Assembly (NCBI GenBank): GCA_027490305.1
Contig: JAIXYI010000018.1
Span: forward strand, 31,227-95,226
DNA from: Flavobacteriaceae bacterium
GTDB taxonomy: Bacteria > Bacteroidota > Bacteroidia > Flavobacteriales > Flavobacteriaceae
DNA length: 64,000 nt
Direction: 5' to 3'
The notes below the pieces were generated by a model. It was not told where the DNA came from, searched no databases, and saw only the letters and a list, made by a program, of their open reading frames with translations. Of the stretch, positions 44,137 to 52,848 are shown one piece after another. The translations under genes were made by a program, and so were the position numbers. Position 1 is the first letter of the stretch. The number at the start of each line of letters is the position of its first letter.

Positions 44137-44921
44137 TACTGTGCAAGCCCCATGAAGGCATCGACACCCTGCGCTTCCGCAGATGTCGGATAGTTTTCTT
44201 TGATATCGGTAAAATACTCGAGTGCTTTCGATTTGTTGCCAAGGGCCAACTCCGCCTTACCGGCTTTCATTTTGAAACGGGCGGCGATGAACTTGTTGTC
44301 CTTCTTCATATCAATGGCCTTTTGGTAGTATTCCAATGCCTTATTGAGATCTTTCTTCTCTGCATAGGCATCACCAATCGCACCCTGCGCCAATGGCCCG
44401 AGGGTAGCATCGTCTGACTTGAACTGCTCGAGTTGCTCGATGGCCTGATCAAATTTGCCGGTCTGGAGGTACGCGATACCTGCCGCGTAGTGCGCCAGAT
44501 TGGCTGATTTCGTGCCGGAAAAATCTTCTGCAATCGCAGGGAAACCGGGTTTACCTTCAGCATCCTTCAGGGAAAGGGCATAAAGTGAGTCGGCTTTCGT
44601 ACCGTTGGTCGCCTGTTCGAAGTTCTCCTGGGCGCGGAACATCTGCTCGGCTGCGTCTGCCTCTTTAGGCTCGACGATGAACTTACCATACAGTACCCAA
44701 GCTAATGCAGCGATGGCAATGACACCTACCACACCGAAGATAATCTTCTGGTTTTTCTCAACCCACTGCTCGGTTTTGCTGGCGGTGGCATCAAGCGCAT
44801 TGAACACGCCGGCGGTCGTACTGTCTTTTTCTTCGACCTGTACTTCCTCTACGAACGTCTCCTCTACTTTTTCGTCCTTCGGCTTTGGTGCTTTGTATCC
44901 TCTCTTGTTATAGGTTGCCAT
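44136..44921 (-). CDS. TPR-repeat membrane protein, YfgM-like
   Basis: 261 residues: an acidic N-terminal 50 residues, one membrane span (KIIFGVVGVIAIAALAWVLYG), then four TPR-like repeats (ANLAHYAAGIAYLQTGKFDQAIEQLE, GAIGDAYAEKKDLNKALEYYQKAID, and so on). In proteobacteria YfgM assists periplasmic chaperones; the same topology is seen here. It lies upstream of ribH with a one-base overlap and is divergent from recF. Confidence 0.85.
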   Translation of the reverse strand: MATYNKRGYKAPKPKDEKVEETFVEEVQVEEKDSTTAGVFNALDATASKTEQWVEKNQKIIFGVVGVIAIAALAWVLYGKFIVEPKEADAAEQMFRAQENFEQATNGTKADSLYALSLKDAEGKPGFPAIAEDFSGTKSANLAHYAAGIAYLQTGKFDQAIEQLEQFKSDDATLGPLAQGAIGDAYAEKKDLNKALEYYQKAIDMKKDNKFIAARFKMKAGKAELALGNKSKALEYFTDIKENYPTSAEAQGVDAFMGLAQ

Positions 44922-44943
44922 TTACGTTTATTTAATCGAGGTG

Positions 44944-44951
44944 CAAAAATA
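44944..44951 (-). promoter_or_regulatory. -7 element (TATTTTTG) of the TPR-ribH operon
   Basis: Perfect TAnnTTTG on the minus strand, 22 bases before the ATG at 44921. Confidence 0.5.
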
Positions 44952-44984
44952 TAATTTTTATTCAAATCTGAAACGCTTTATCGG

Positions 44985-44992
44985 TATTTTTG
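44985..44992 (+). promoter_or_regulatory. -7 element (TATTTTTG) of recF
   Basis: Perfect TAnnTTTG, 35 bases before the recF ATG and only 33 bases from the divergent TPR element. Confidence 0.5.
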
Positions 44993-45027
44993 AATAATTT
45001 GCACGCGCCGGCCGGCCGCTATACCGC

Positions 45028-46107
45028 ATGTATCTCAAACGCATTTCTTTACTGAATTACAAGAACTTCCCGGAAAAGACGTTCGAGTTCGACAACCGCA
45101 TCAACTGTTTTGTCGGACCGAATGGCACGGGAAAAAGCAACGTGCTCGATGCCGTGTACCATCTGGCGGTGGGCAAAAGTTATTTTAACCCGCTATCGGT
45201 GCAGAATATCCGCCACGGCGAGGACTTTTTTGTGGTGGAAGGCGACTTCGAAATCGACGGCCGCGACGAACACGTGGTGTGCAGCCTGAAAAAAGGCCAG
45301 AAGAAGGCCCTGAAACGGAACGGCAAGCTTTATGAGAAGTTTTCAGAACACATCGGATTGATTCCCATCGTGATGGTCTCACCCGCCGACCGCGACCTTA
45401 TCACCGAAGGCAGTGAAGAGCGACGCAAATTTGTTGACGGCGTGGTGTCGCAATTAGATGCTGATTACCTCCGGCACCTCATCCACTACCAAAAAGTATT
45501 GGTGCAGCGCAATGCGTTACTGAAATACTTCGCCCTGAACCACACCTTCGATGGAGACACCTTGTCTATTTACAACGAACAACTATCGTCGTTGGCACAG
45601 CCGATTTACGAAAAACGACGCGCCTTCCTGGAGGCGTTCATTCCCATTTTCGAGCACCACCACCGGCAAATCACCGGCGCGGCCGAATCGGTGCAACTGA
45701 CCTATGAGAGTCCGCTTGCAACCAAACCACTTTTGGCTTTATTAGAGGAAACGCTTTCGAAAGACCGCGTGTTGCAATACACCAGCGCCGGCATCCACCG
45801 CGATGACCTGGCGTTTTCCATCGACCATCATCCCATCCGGAAATTTGGGTCACAGGGACAACAGAAGTCGTTTCTCATCGCCCTCAAGCTCGCGCAATTT
45901 GACTTCCTGAAAAAACAGTGCGGCCGCATGCCCATCCTCCTATTTGATGATATCTTCGACAAACTCGATGAAAACCGGGTGGCGCGCATCATTGAAATGG
46001 TGAACCAGGATGATTTCGGACAGCTTTTCATCTCTGATACCCATCCGGATCGCACCGAGGCCATCGTGCGTAAAACCGGGCAATCCTATCGGATATTTTC
46101 GCTTTAA
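45028..46107 (+). CDS. recF: DNA replication and repair protein RecF
   Basis: 359 residues of the SMC-like RecF family: Walker [16 protein letters not shown] (Lys36), the ABC-type signature region [19 protein letters not shown] and Walker [17 protein letters not shown]. It binds gapped DNA and loads RecA through RecOR. Single gene, divergent from the TPR-ribH unit. The start ATG fits the conserved [14 protein letters not shown] opening. Confidence 0.95.
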   Translation: MYLKRISLLNYKNFPEKTFEFDNRINCFVGPNGTGKSNVLDAVYHLAVGKSYFNPLSVQNIRHGEDFFVVEGDFEIDGRDEHVVCSLKKGQKKALKRNGKLYEKFSEHIGLIPIVMVSPADRDLITEGSEERRKFVDGVVSQLDADYLRHLIHYQKVLVQRNALLKYFALNHTFDGDTLSIYNEQLSSLAQPIYEKRRAFLEAFIPIFEHHHRQITGAAESVQLTYESPLATKPLLALLEETLSKDRVLQYTSAGIHRDDLAFSIDHHPIRKFGSQGQQKSFLIALKLAQFDFLKKQCGRMPILLFDDIFDKLDENRVARIIEMVNQDDFGQLFISDTHPDRTEAIVRKTGQSYRIFSL

Positions 46108-46146
46108 CCCCTCCTTTCTTACTATACAGTTGTTAACTTTTCATCC

Positions 46147-46154
46147 TATATTTG
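46147..46154 (+). promoter_or_regulatory. -7 element (TATATTTG) four bases before a start codon
   Basis: Perfect TAnnTTTG followed by TAGG and the ATG at 46159, the same geometry as before btuF. TTG at 46130-46132 gives a 14-base spacer, shorter than usual. Confidence 0.45.
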
Positions 46155-46158
46155 TAGG

Positions 46159-46839
46159 ATGAAACACCTCGTCCTGCTATACCTTACGTTCCTGGTAGCA
46201 GTCGGATGCACCGGACAAACCGACGCGCTTCCGGCAAAAGCGTTTTCGGCACAACTGGCCGCTACGCCGAATCCCCAACTATTAGATGTACGAACACCGG
46301 AAGAATTCCAGTCGGGCCATATAGACGGTGCCCGCATGGCCAATTGGAACGGGTCAGAATTCGAAGCCATCGCACCCTCGCTCGATAAAACCAAACCCGT
46401 TTTCGTTTACTGCCTTAGCGGTGGCCGAAGCGCGCGTGCCTCCAAAAAACTGAAGGAAATGGGCTTTTCGACCGTATACGACCTGCAGGGCGGCTACCTC
46501 AAATGGGAGGCGGAAGGTCTCGCCGGTGCCCCCCAGTCGACCGTCCCGGTGGGCATTTGTCCGCAAGAATATGGGGATGCCACCAAATCGGGAAAAGTAC
46601 TGGTCAATTTCTATGCCGAATGGTGCGGCCCGTGCCAAAAGATGAAACCCTTCATGGAACGTCTGGCCGCTCAGGAAGGCCCGCTTAAAGTCATGCGTCT
46701 GAACGCGGATGAGCATAAAACGATGGTGCGCGAACTGAAAGTATCCGAACTGCCTGCCCTTTTCCTTTACCAGGATGGAAAACTCACCTGGACGCATACC
46801 GGTTATATCTCGGAAGACGAACTCAAAAAACACCTTTGA
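46159..46839 (+). CDS. Rhodanese-thioredoxin fusion lipoprotein
   Basis: 226 residues with a lipobox (TFLVAVGC, Cys17). Residues about 30-120 are a rhodanese domain (LLDVRTPEEFQSGHIDGA) with the active-site Cys in VYCLSGGRSARA, and residues about 130-226 a thioredoxin domain with the redox motif WCGPCQKM. The combination suggests sulfur or persulfide transfer with reduction in the periplasm. Translationally coupled to the DUF2461 gene (TGATG). Confidence 0.9.
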   Translation: MKHLVLLYLTFLVAVGCTGQTDALPAKAFSAQLAATPNPQLLDVRTPEEFQSGHIDGARMANWNGSEFEAIAPSLDKTKPVFVYCLSGGRSARASKKLKEMGFSTVYDLQGGYLKWEAEGLAGAPQSTVPVGICPQEYGDATKSGKVLVNFYAEWCGPCQKMKPFMERLAAQEGPLKVMRLNADEHKTMVRELKVSELPALFLYQDGKLTWTHTGYISEDELKKHL

Positions 46840-47510
46840 TGCTCTCCCAAGCCGCCCTCGACTTTCTCCGCGACCTGAAGCAAAACAACCACCGCGACTG
46901 GTTCATTGGCCAAAAAAAGCGCTACGACGCCTATAAAAAAGAGTATCTGCAACTCGCAACGGATCTGTTGGCAGCACTGCAGGCATTTGACCCGGCCCTC
47001 GAAACACTCGAACCCAAAGACTGCATGTTTCGTATCAACCGTGACATCCGATTCTCTGCGGATAAATCGCCGTATAAAACGCACATGGGACTATGGTTCT
47101 CGGGCGGTTCCAAGATACACAACCGACCCGGCTACTATATACAAATCGAAGACGGAAACGCCTTTATTGCAGGAGGATTGTACCAACCCGATGCAGCGGA
47201 ACTCCGCAAACTCCGACGTGAAATCGCCTTCTTCCACGATGATTTGGAAGCCGTACTTTCGGGTCCGGATTTTCAGTCGGTCTTTGGAAGCCTGAGCCAG
47301 GAGAATGCTTTGAAAACAGCACCCAAAGGCTACGAGAAAGACCATCCGGCGATTGAATTCCTGAAATTGAAGAGCTTCGTCGCGACAGCTACCTTTCCGG
47401 TGCGCGAGGTGTTGCAAAAGGATTTCGTCTCAAAAACAGCCAAAAAACTGCGTGCGCTGAAACCGCTGAATGATTTCATCGACCGCGCGCTCGAAGAATC
47501 GGAAGACTGA
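46839..47510 (+). CDS. DUF2461 family protein (TIGR02453)
   Basis: 223 residues from the ATG at 46839, overlapping the previous stop by one base (a TTG one codon earlier is less likely). Family motifs are LKQNNHRDWFIGQKKRYDAYK near the start, FRINRDIRFSADKSPYKTHMG, and GGLYQPDAAELRKLRREI. The family is conserved but has no assigned reaction; no signal peptide or membrane span. Confidence 0.88.
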   Translation: MLSQAALDFLRDLKQNNHRDWFIGQKKRYDAYKKEYLQLATDLLAALQAFDPALETLEPKDCMFRINRDIRFSADKSPYKTHMGLWFSGGSKIHNRPGYYIQIEDGNAFIAGGLYQPDAAELRKLRREIAFFHDDLEAVLSGPDFQSVFGSLSQENALKTAPKGYEKDHPAIEFLKLKSFVATATFPVREVLQKDFVSKTAKKLRALKPLNDFIDRALEESED

Positions 47511-47512
47511 AG

Positions 47513-48589
47513 ATGCAAAAAAAACGGAGGATATTGTTTCTAGGAGAAGCCTATCGGGCCGACGCCATCACCTGGATGGAAGGCCTGAAGCAGTTCGGCG
47601 ATTTCGAGATCGTCACCTGGGAACTCCAGCATCCCGGACATAACCTCAAAAGCCGCTTCAAACGCTTTATCGAATACCTTAGTGCCGTGCGAACAATACG
47701 CCGTGTCATCCGGGAACACCGACCCGATATGGTCATTGCCGAACGTACGACCAGTTATGGATTCCTGGCAGCTTCGTGCGGACTTCACCCGGTAGCCATT
47801 GCGCAACAGGGCCGCACAGACCTATGGCCGGAACGCTCTTTAACCATGCCGTTGAAACGGATGTTGCAGCACCGCGCCTTCAAATATGCCGACCTCATTC
47901 ACGCCTGGGGACCTGTAATGACCATTTCAATGCAGGAAGCAGGCGTCGAAATGTCAAAAGTAATGGTACTTCCGAAAGGGGTCGACCTCGCGCGTTTTCT
48001 GTTTGAAAACGATGCTAACCGAGCTCCCGCCGCGATCGTCACCCGCTCGTTACAACCCGAATACCGACACGATGTCATCCTTCGGGCTTTTTCACTGCTC
48101 GCCTCACGAGGCATCCGACTTCCGCTCGTAATCGTAGGAGATGGCAGCCGAAAGCAGTACCTTCAACAACTGGCGCAGGAGTTGAACATCGCCGATCAGG
48201 TCACCTTCACGGGCCGCATCCCCAATACGCAACTCCCGCAATTGCTCGCCTCCTCTTCCATTTACCTAAGTATGCCTGTTACAGAAGGGGTTTCAGCATC
48301 CCTCTTTGAAGCCATGGCCTGCGGATCGTACCCCATCGTAACCGACTTGCCAGGTAACCGAAGCTGGATTACGCATCAGGATAACGGGCTACTCGTGCCG
48401 GTAGACGATGCAACGGCACTTGCAAACGAAATAGAATGGGCCCTCGCAAACCCCGACTTGCGAAAGAAAGCCTCCGAACATAACCGAAATTTTGTCGAAA
48501 CCTACGCTGATTTCCATACCAACATGAAAAAGATAGCTGACCGCTATCACGAAATGATCAACGAAAAAGAAGACAATGTGCGGAATTAG
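47513..48589 (+). CDS. Glycosyltransferase family 4
   Basis: 358 residues with the GT-B two-domain form. The C-terminal domain has the GT4 pattern: RAFSLLASRGIRLPLVIVGDGSRKQYLQQLAQELNI (in pieces), VTFTGRIPNTQLPQLLASSSIYL and the E-x7-E motif PVTEGVSASLFEAMACG. Donor and acceptor unknown; surface glycan synthesis is likely. It overlaps the asparagine synthetase gene by 14 bases. Confidence 0.88.
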   Translation: MQKKRRILFLGEAYRADAITWMEGLKQFGDFEIVTWELQHPGHNLKSRFKRFIEYLSAVRTIRRVIREHRPDMVIAERTTSYGFLAASCGLHPVAIAQQGRTDLWPERSLTMPLKRMLQHRAFKYADLIHAWGPVMTISMQEAGVEMSKVMVLPKGVDLARFLFENDANRAPAAIVTRSLQPEYRHDVILRAFSLLASRGIRLPLVIVGDGSRKQYLQQLAQELNIADQVTFTGRIPNTQLPQLLASSSIYLSMPVTEGVSASLFEAMACGSYPIVTDLPGNRSWITHQDNGLLVPVDDATALANEIEWALANPDLRKKASEHNRNFVETYADFHTNMKKIADRYHEMINEKEDNVRN

Positions 48590-50438
48590 CGGTTTATTGC
48601 ACTTCGATGCTGCGCGACGTGCAAGTGAAGAATGGGTAGTACGAATGCGGGATGCCCTCGAACACCGTGGCCCCGACGATGCCGGCATTTTTATGGACGG
48701 CCCTATCGGTTTGGGCCACCGACGACTGTCGATACTCGACCTTTCAAAAGCCGGGCACCAGCCGTTTACGTCGCAGGACGGACGGTATATAATGGTGTAT
48801 AATGGTGAGATCTACAACTTCCGTGATTTTTATGGTGAGCTAAAAGCCCGTGGTATCACGCTTCGAACCGGATCTGATACCGAGGTGTTGCTGGCCCTGT
48901 TCCAACTTTACGGAACCACCATGCTATCGCGCCTGAACGGCATGTTCGCCTTTGCCGTATGGGACAAACAGGAACGTCGGCTTACGCTGGTGCGCGACCG
49001 GATGGGTGTAAAACCGTTGTATTACGCCCTTCACGACAACAGCCTCTTTTTTGCATCCGAACAAAAAGCGCTGTTCAAAGCGGGCGTGCCGCTGCGGATC
49101 GCACAGGACGGACTTGAAGAATACATCTTCAACCGCTTCGTGGCAGGTGAAAAAACGTTGTGCGAGGGCGTGTTTGTCTTGCTTCCCGGACACATCATGA
49201 CGGTAGCCGCCGACGGGAAAACACAGACGACCAAATGGTGGGACCTGAAATCAGAAATTCAGGCGCACCCCAGGATTGCGAACCCCGTTGAATGGTTCCG
49301 GGAGACATTTGATGATTCGGTACGCCTCCGCATGATAAGCGACGCTCCGGTGGGCGTGTTGCTGAGTGGCGGACTCGACTCTTCATCAGTCGCAGCATCC
49401 TTATTTGAACAAGACTATAAAGGTATCAACACCTTTACGATTGGCTTCCGCGAAAGCGAACACAACGAAGACTACCTCGCCCGCCGTCTTTCCAAACAAT
49501 TCGGATTTGACTTCCACTCGATGATACTCGAAGACGACGCGGTGTTCGAGACGCTCAAATCCATCACCTATTTGCATGACGACCCGTTGATGCACCTCAG
49601 CGAACCGCATTTGCTGGCGGTGTCGATGCTGGCCAAGCCTAATGTCAAAGTGCTGTTGTCAGGAGAAGGGGCCGACGAACTGATGGGGGGCTATTACCGC
49701 TACAAACCCCTGCAATTCCCGAACCTGCTGCACATTTTGGCGCTGTTCGGACGGAATGCCGGCGCCGGCCAGGGTGGAAAAATCGATAAACTTTTCCGGT
49801 TTGCCCGTATCGGATCGAAGCAGGACATGGTGCTTTTCAACGGATCCAACATCTTCCCGGAAGACATCTTGTCGGGGTTCGGCATCTCCGGCCTCCCTGA
49901 AAACGCCTATCGGAAACAACTATACGACGAAGCCCGTACGCTCTATCCGGGTGACCTTCGCCGCAAAGCGATGTATGTCGACCAACATACCTACCTCTGT
50001 TCGTTGCTTGACCGAAACGACCGCTGCACGATGGGGGCATCTATCGAATGCCGCGAACCGTTTTTGGATCAACGCCTGTTGGCCGGACTCGGCTCGCTCG
50101 ACAGCAAGTGGTTCTTTAGCGGCAAGAAAGGAAAATACATCCAGAAAAAAGCAATGGCCGGGCGATTGCCTGACGAAATACTCGACTTCCGCAAGGTGGG
50201 ACTAAGTTCGCCCTGGGACCACTACCTGTTGAACAATCCGGCCTTTAAAGAAGAGTTAGAGGCCTTCCGGAAAAGTGAGATATTCCGTCTTCCGTATTTA
50301 TCGTCGATCGATCCGTCGCAACTCGTGCAGCGCCTGCAACAGGGCGACGAACGGATGATTTCCTATATCATGCCGCTGTTCATGTTGCATATGTGGACGA
50401 CTTATTACGCCGCACGCTTTACCTCGACCTTGATGTAG
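48576..50438 (+). CDS. asnB: Asparagine synthase (glutamine-hydrolysing)
   Basis: 620 residues. Cys2 after the start Met (MCGISGLL) is the glutaminase nucleophile, RHRGPDDAG-like EHRGPDDAGIF and GHRRLSILDLS belong to the Ntn domain, and the synthetase half has the PP-loop LLSGGLDSSSV at about residue 262-272. In this neighbourhood (GT4, MurB) it may instead amidate a sugar acid or peptide of an envelope polymer, as some AsnB paralogues do. Confidence 0.88.
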   Translation: MCGISGLLHFDAARRASEEWVVRMRDALEHRGPDDAGIFMDGPIGLGHRRLSILDLSKAGHQPFTSQDGRYIMVYNGEIYNFRDFYGELKARGITLRTGSDTEVLLALFQLYGTTMLSRLNGMFAFAVWDKQERRLTLVRDRMGVKPLYYALHDNSLFFASEQKALFKAGVPLRIAQDGLEEYIFNRFVAGEKTLCEGVFVLLPGHIMTVAADGKTQTTKWWDLKSEIQAHPRIANPVEWFRETFDDSVRLRMISDAPVGVLLSGGLDSSSVAASLFEQDYKGINTFTIGFRESEHNEDYLARRLSKQFGFDFHSMILEDDAVFETLKSITYLHDDPLMHLSEPHLLAVSMLAKPNVKVLLSGEGADELMGGYYRYKPLQFPNLLHILALFGRNAGAGQGGKIDKLFRFARIGSKQDMVLFNGSNIFPEDILSGFGISGLPENAYRKQLYDEARTLYPGDLRRKAMYVDQHTYLCSLLDRNDRCTMGASIECREPFLDQRLLAGLGSLDSKWFFSGKKGKYIQKKAMAGRLPDEILDFRKVGLSSPWDHYLLNNPAFKEELEAFRKSEIFRLPYLSSIDPSQLVQRLQQGDERMISYIMPLFMLHMWTTYYAARFTSTLM

Positions 50439-50460
50439 TCGCGCTTTTACCGTATTTTTG
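50430..50460 (+). promoter_or_regulatory. Promoter of murB
   Basis: TTG at 50430-50432, a 20-base spacer and TATTTTTG at 50453-50460, 19 bases before the ATG at 50480. The -33 element lies inside the end of asnB, so murB can be expressed separately. Confidence 0.6.
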
Positions 50461-50479
50461 GGGACTCAAACCAAGCCTA

Positions 50480-51493
50480 ATGGAAATCCGTCACGACGTC
50501 TCCCTTAAAAACTACAATACCTTTGGCATTGATGCGAAAGCCCGCCGGTTCGTATCGGTAACCACCGAAGCAGAATTGATCGACGTCCTGAAATCGTTTC
50601 CAGACGCACCCAAATTCATCATCGGGGGCGGCAGCAATATGTTACTCACCCGCGATCTCGACGAACTCGTCATCCATATAGCGATGAAAGGAAAAGAAAT
50701 CGTGCGGGAAGACGACGATACCGTCGAGGTGCGCTGCATGGGCGGTGAAGCCTGGCACGACTTCGTAATGTGGGCCATCTCACACGACTTCGGGGGCATC
50801 GAAAATATGTCGCTTATCCCCGGCAATGTCGGCACCTCACCCGTACAGAATATCGGCGCATACGGCGTAGAGATCAAAGACACCTTCGTGTCATGTGATG
50901 CCGTTGCGATTGCCACGGGCGAACGACGGCACTTTTCACTGGAAGAATGCCGATTCGGCTACCGCGAAAGCATCTTTAAAAATGAGGTAAAAGGACAGTA
51001 TATCATTACATCTGTAATCTTCCGCCTCACCAAGCGCCACCATGTCATCCGCACCGATTATGGTGACATCCAGGCCGAACTCGCGCGAAATGGGGTCACA
51101 ACGCCCACCATCCGCGACGTCAGCAATGCCGTTATCACCATCCGCCAAAGCAAGCTGCCCGACCCGAAAGAACTTGGCAACAGCGGTAGCTTCTTCAAAA
51201 ACCCTGTCATTCCGATGAGGCAATTCGAAACGTTGAAAGAGCGATTCCCTGAGATCCGCCACTTCCCGGTTTCCGATACCGAAGTGAAAGTGCCCGCAGG
51301 ATGGCTGATCGAACAGGCCGGAATGAAAGGATTCCGCGATGGAGACGCAGGCGTCCATAAAAACCAGGCGTTGGTGTTGGTGAATTATGGGAATGCATCC
51401 GGACAAGACATTATCGCGCTTTCCAAAAAAGTGCAAGCGGCGGTGACCGATAAATTCGGTATTGCCATAGAAGCGGAAGTAAACCTGGTATAA
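50480..51493 (+). CDS. murB: UDP-N-acetylenolpyruvoylglucosamine reductase
   Basis: 337 residues from the ATG at 50480, giving the typical MurB opening EIRHDVSLKNYNTFGI; earlier in-frame ATG codons lie inside asnB. FAD motifs are FIIGGGSNMLLT and IPGNVGTSPVQNIGAYG, and the catalytic Ser is Ser237 in LGNSGSFFKNP. It reduces the enolpyruvyl group in the second step of peptidoglycan precursor synthesis. The stop overlaps the PaiB-like start (TAATG). Confidence 0.94.
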   Translation: MEIRHDVSLKNYNTFGIDAKARRFVSVTTEAELIDVLKSFPDAPKFIIGGGSNMLLTRDLDELVIHIAMKGKEIVREDDDTVEVRCMGGEAWHDFVMWAISHDFGGIENMSLIPGNVGTSPVQNIGAYGVEIKDTFVSCDAVAIATGERRHFSLEECRFGYRESIFKNEVKGQYIITSVIFRLTKRHHVIRTDYGDIQAELARNGVTTPTIRDVSNAVITIRQSKLPDPKELGNSGSFFKNPVIPMRQFETLKERFPEIRHFPVSDTEVKVPAGWLIEQAGMKGFRDGDAGVHKNQALVLVNYGNASGQDIIALSKKVQAAVTDKFGIAIEAEVNLV

Positions 51494-52113
51494 TGTACAT
51501 CCCTGACTATTATAAAAACGAAGACGAGGCCGACATCCGGCGCTTCCTGGCCGAAAATGGCTTCGGCATTCTCGTCGGGACCGTAAACGGAGAACCGTGG
51601 GCCACGCATATCCCGATGATGGTGGAAACCGATGCCAACGGACGCCTGTTCCTGCACGGACACCTCGCAAAAGAAAATCCACATTGGCAATTCTTTTCGA
51701 CTGATAAAGAAACACTTGCGATTTTTATGGGGCCGCATGCCTACGTATCGTCTTCCTGGTACGACCATGAAAACGTTCCCACCTGGAACTACGTCGCCGT
51801 GCATGTCTACGGCCGCATCCGGATTCTGTCAGAAGACGAAACCCTCGCCTCGTTAACGCGACTGGTCGACAAATACGAAAAAGGAAACGAACGCCCCGTG
51901 CGCGTATCCGAACTATCGGCGAAAACGCTTCGGCAGGCGCGGGGCGTCGTAGGTTTTGAAATCGACGTCACCCGTATCGAAGCCAAGCGGAAGATGTCGC
52001 AAAACCGCGATGCCGCCAATTATGAAGCGGTCGTCCAACACCTCGATGGTTCGGGCGATCCGCAGCAACAGGCCGTCGCCGCCGAAATGAAACGCAAAAC
52101 GCCGTTTGAATAA
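51493..52113 (+). CDS. PaiB-like FMN-binding protein
   Basis: 206 residues resembling PaiB: YIPDYYKNEDEADIRRFLAENGFGILV at the start, MVETDANGRLFLHGHLAKENPHW in the flavin split-barrel and SSWYDHENVPTWNYVAVHVYG, the last nearly unmistakable. In Bacillus PaiB represses protease and sporulation genes, but for most members a flavin-linked role is more likely. It is coupled by TAATG to both murB and the AlkD-like gene. Confidence 0.9.
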   Translation: MYIPDYYKNEDEADIRRFLAENGFGILVGTVNGEPWATHIPMMVETDANGRLFLHGHLAKENPHWQFFSTDKETLAIFMGPHAYVSSSWYDHENVPTWNYVAVHVYGRIRILSEDETLASLTRLVDKYEKGNERPVRVSELSAKTLRQARGVVGFEIDVTRIEAKRKMSQNRDAANYEAVVQHLDGSGDPQQQAVAAEMKRKTPFE

Positions 52114-52817
52114 TGGATATCGTGGCCACACTGCGGCAAGAGCTGCAATCTATGTCCGATCCGGTCTGGCAGGAGAAAACCCGCCGCTTTTTTAAGGAAT
52201 CGGTCGATCCGTATGGCGTACCGACCGGTGATGTGCGAAAATTGGGGAAGTACTTCTACCCTTCCCTCGCGCCATTGGAAAAAGAGGCGGTCTTTGCGCT
52301 TTGCGAGCAACTGTTCCAATCGGGCAAACAGGAAGAATGCCTCATTGCCTGTGACTGGTCGTTACGGGTCAAAAAACACTACCGCCCCGACGATTTCGCC
52401 CGATTCAGCCGCTGGATCGACCACTACGTCACCAACTGGGCGATCTGTGACACCCTGTGCAACCATACCGTCGGAACCCTCGTGACGAACTACCCCGAAC
52501 TGCTAACCGAACTAGAGAAATGGACCACCGATTCTAACCGATGGAAACGACGCGCCGCTGCCGTCTCGTTGATCATTCCGGCTAAAAAAGGACTCTTCCC
52601 CGACACCGTACTCCGAATTGCCACTACCCTGTTGGAAGATACCGACGACCTGGTGCAGAAAGGATACGGCTGGATGCTGAAGGAAGCGTCGATACCCCAT
52701 CGGGAAACCATCTTCGATTTCGTGATGGATCACAAAGACGTTATGCCGCGCACTGCCCTTCGGTATGCCATTGAAAAAATGCCCGAAGGCGACCGGCGTG
52801 AAGCGATGGCAAAGTAA
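52113..52817 (+). CDS. DNA alkylation repair protein, AlkD-like
   Basis: 234 residues made of HEAT-like helical repeats, with the AlkD/AlkC marks YGVPTGDVRKLGKYFYP, NWAICDTLCNHTVG and RWKRRAAAVSLI. AlkD excises N3- and N7-alkylated purines without flipping the base. Last of the murB-PaiB-AlkD coupled genes; convergent with the large TonB-type gene, with 31 bases between. Confidence 0.88.
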   Translation: MDIVATLRQELQSMSDPVWQEKTRRFFKESVDPYGVPTGDVRKLGKYFYPSLAPLEKEAVFALCEQLFQSGKQEECLIACDWSLRVKKHYRPDDFARFSRWIDHYVTNWAICDTLCNHTVGTLVTNYPELLTELEKWTTDSNRWKRRAAAVSLIIPAKKGLFPDTVLRIATTLLEDTDDLVQKGYGWMLKEASIPHRETIFDFVMDHKDVMPRTALRYAIEKMPEGDRREAMAK

Positions 52818-52848
52818 GCGGCCATGGTACCGGTCTTAGCTTCTTAGC

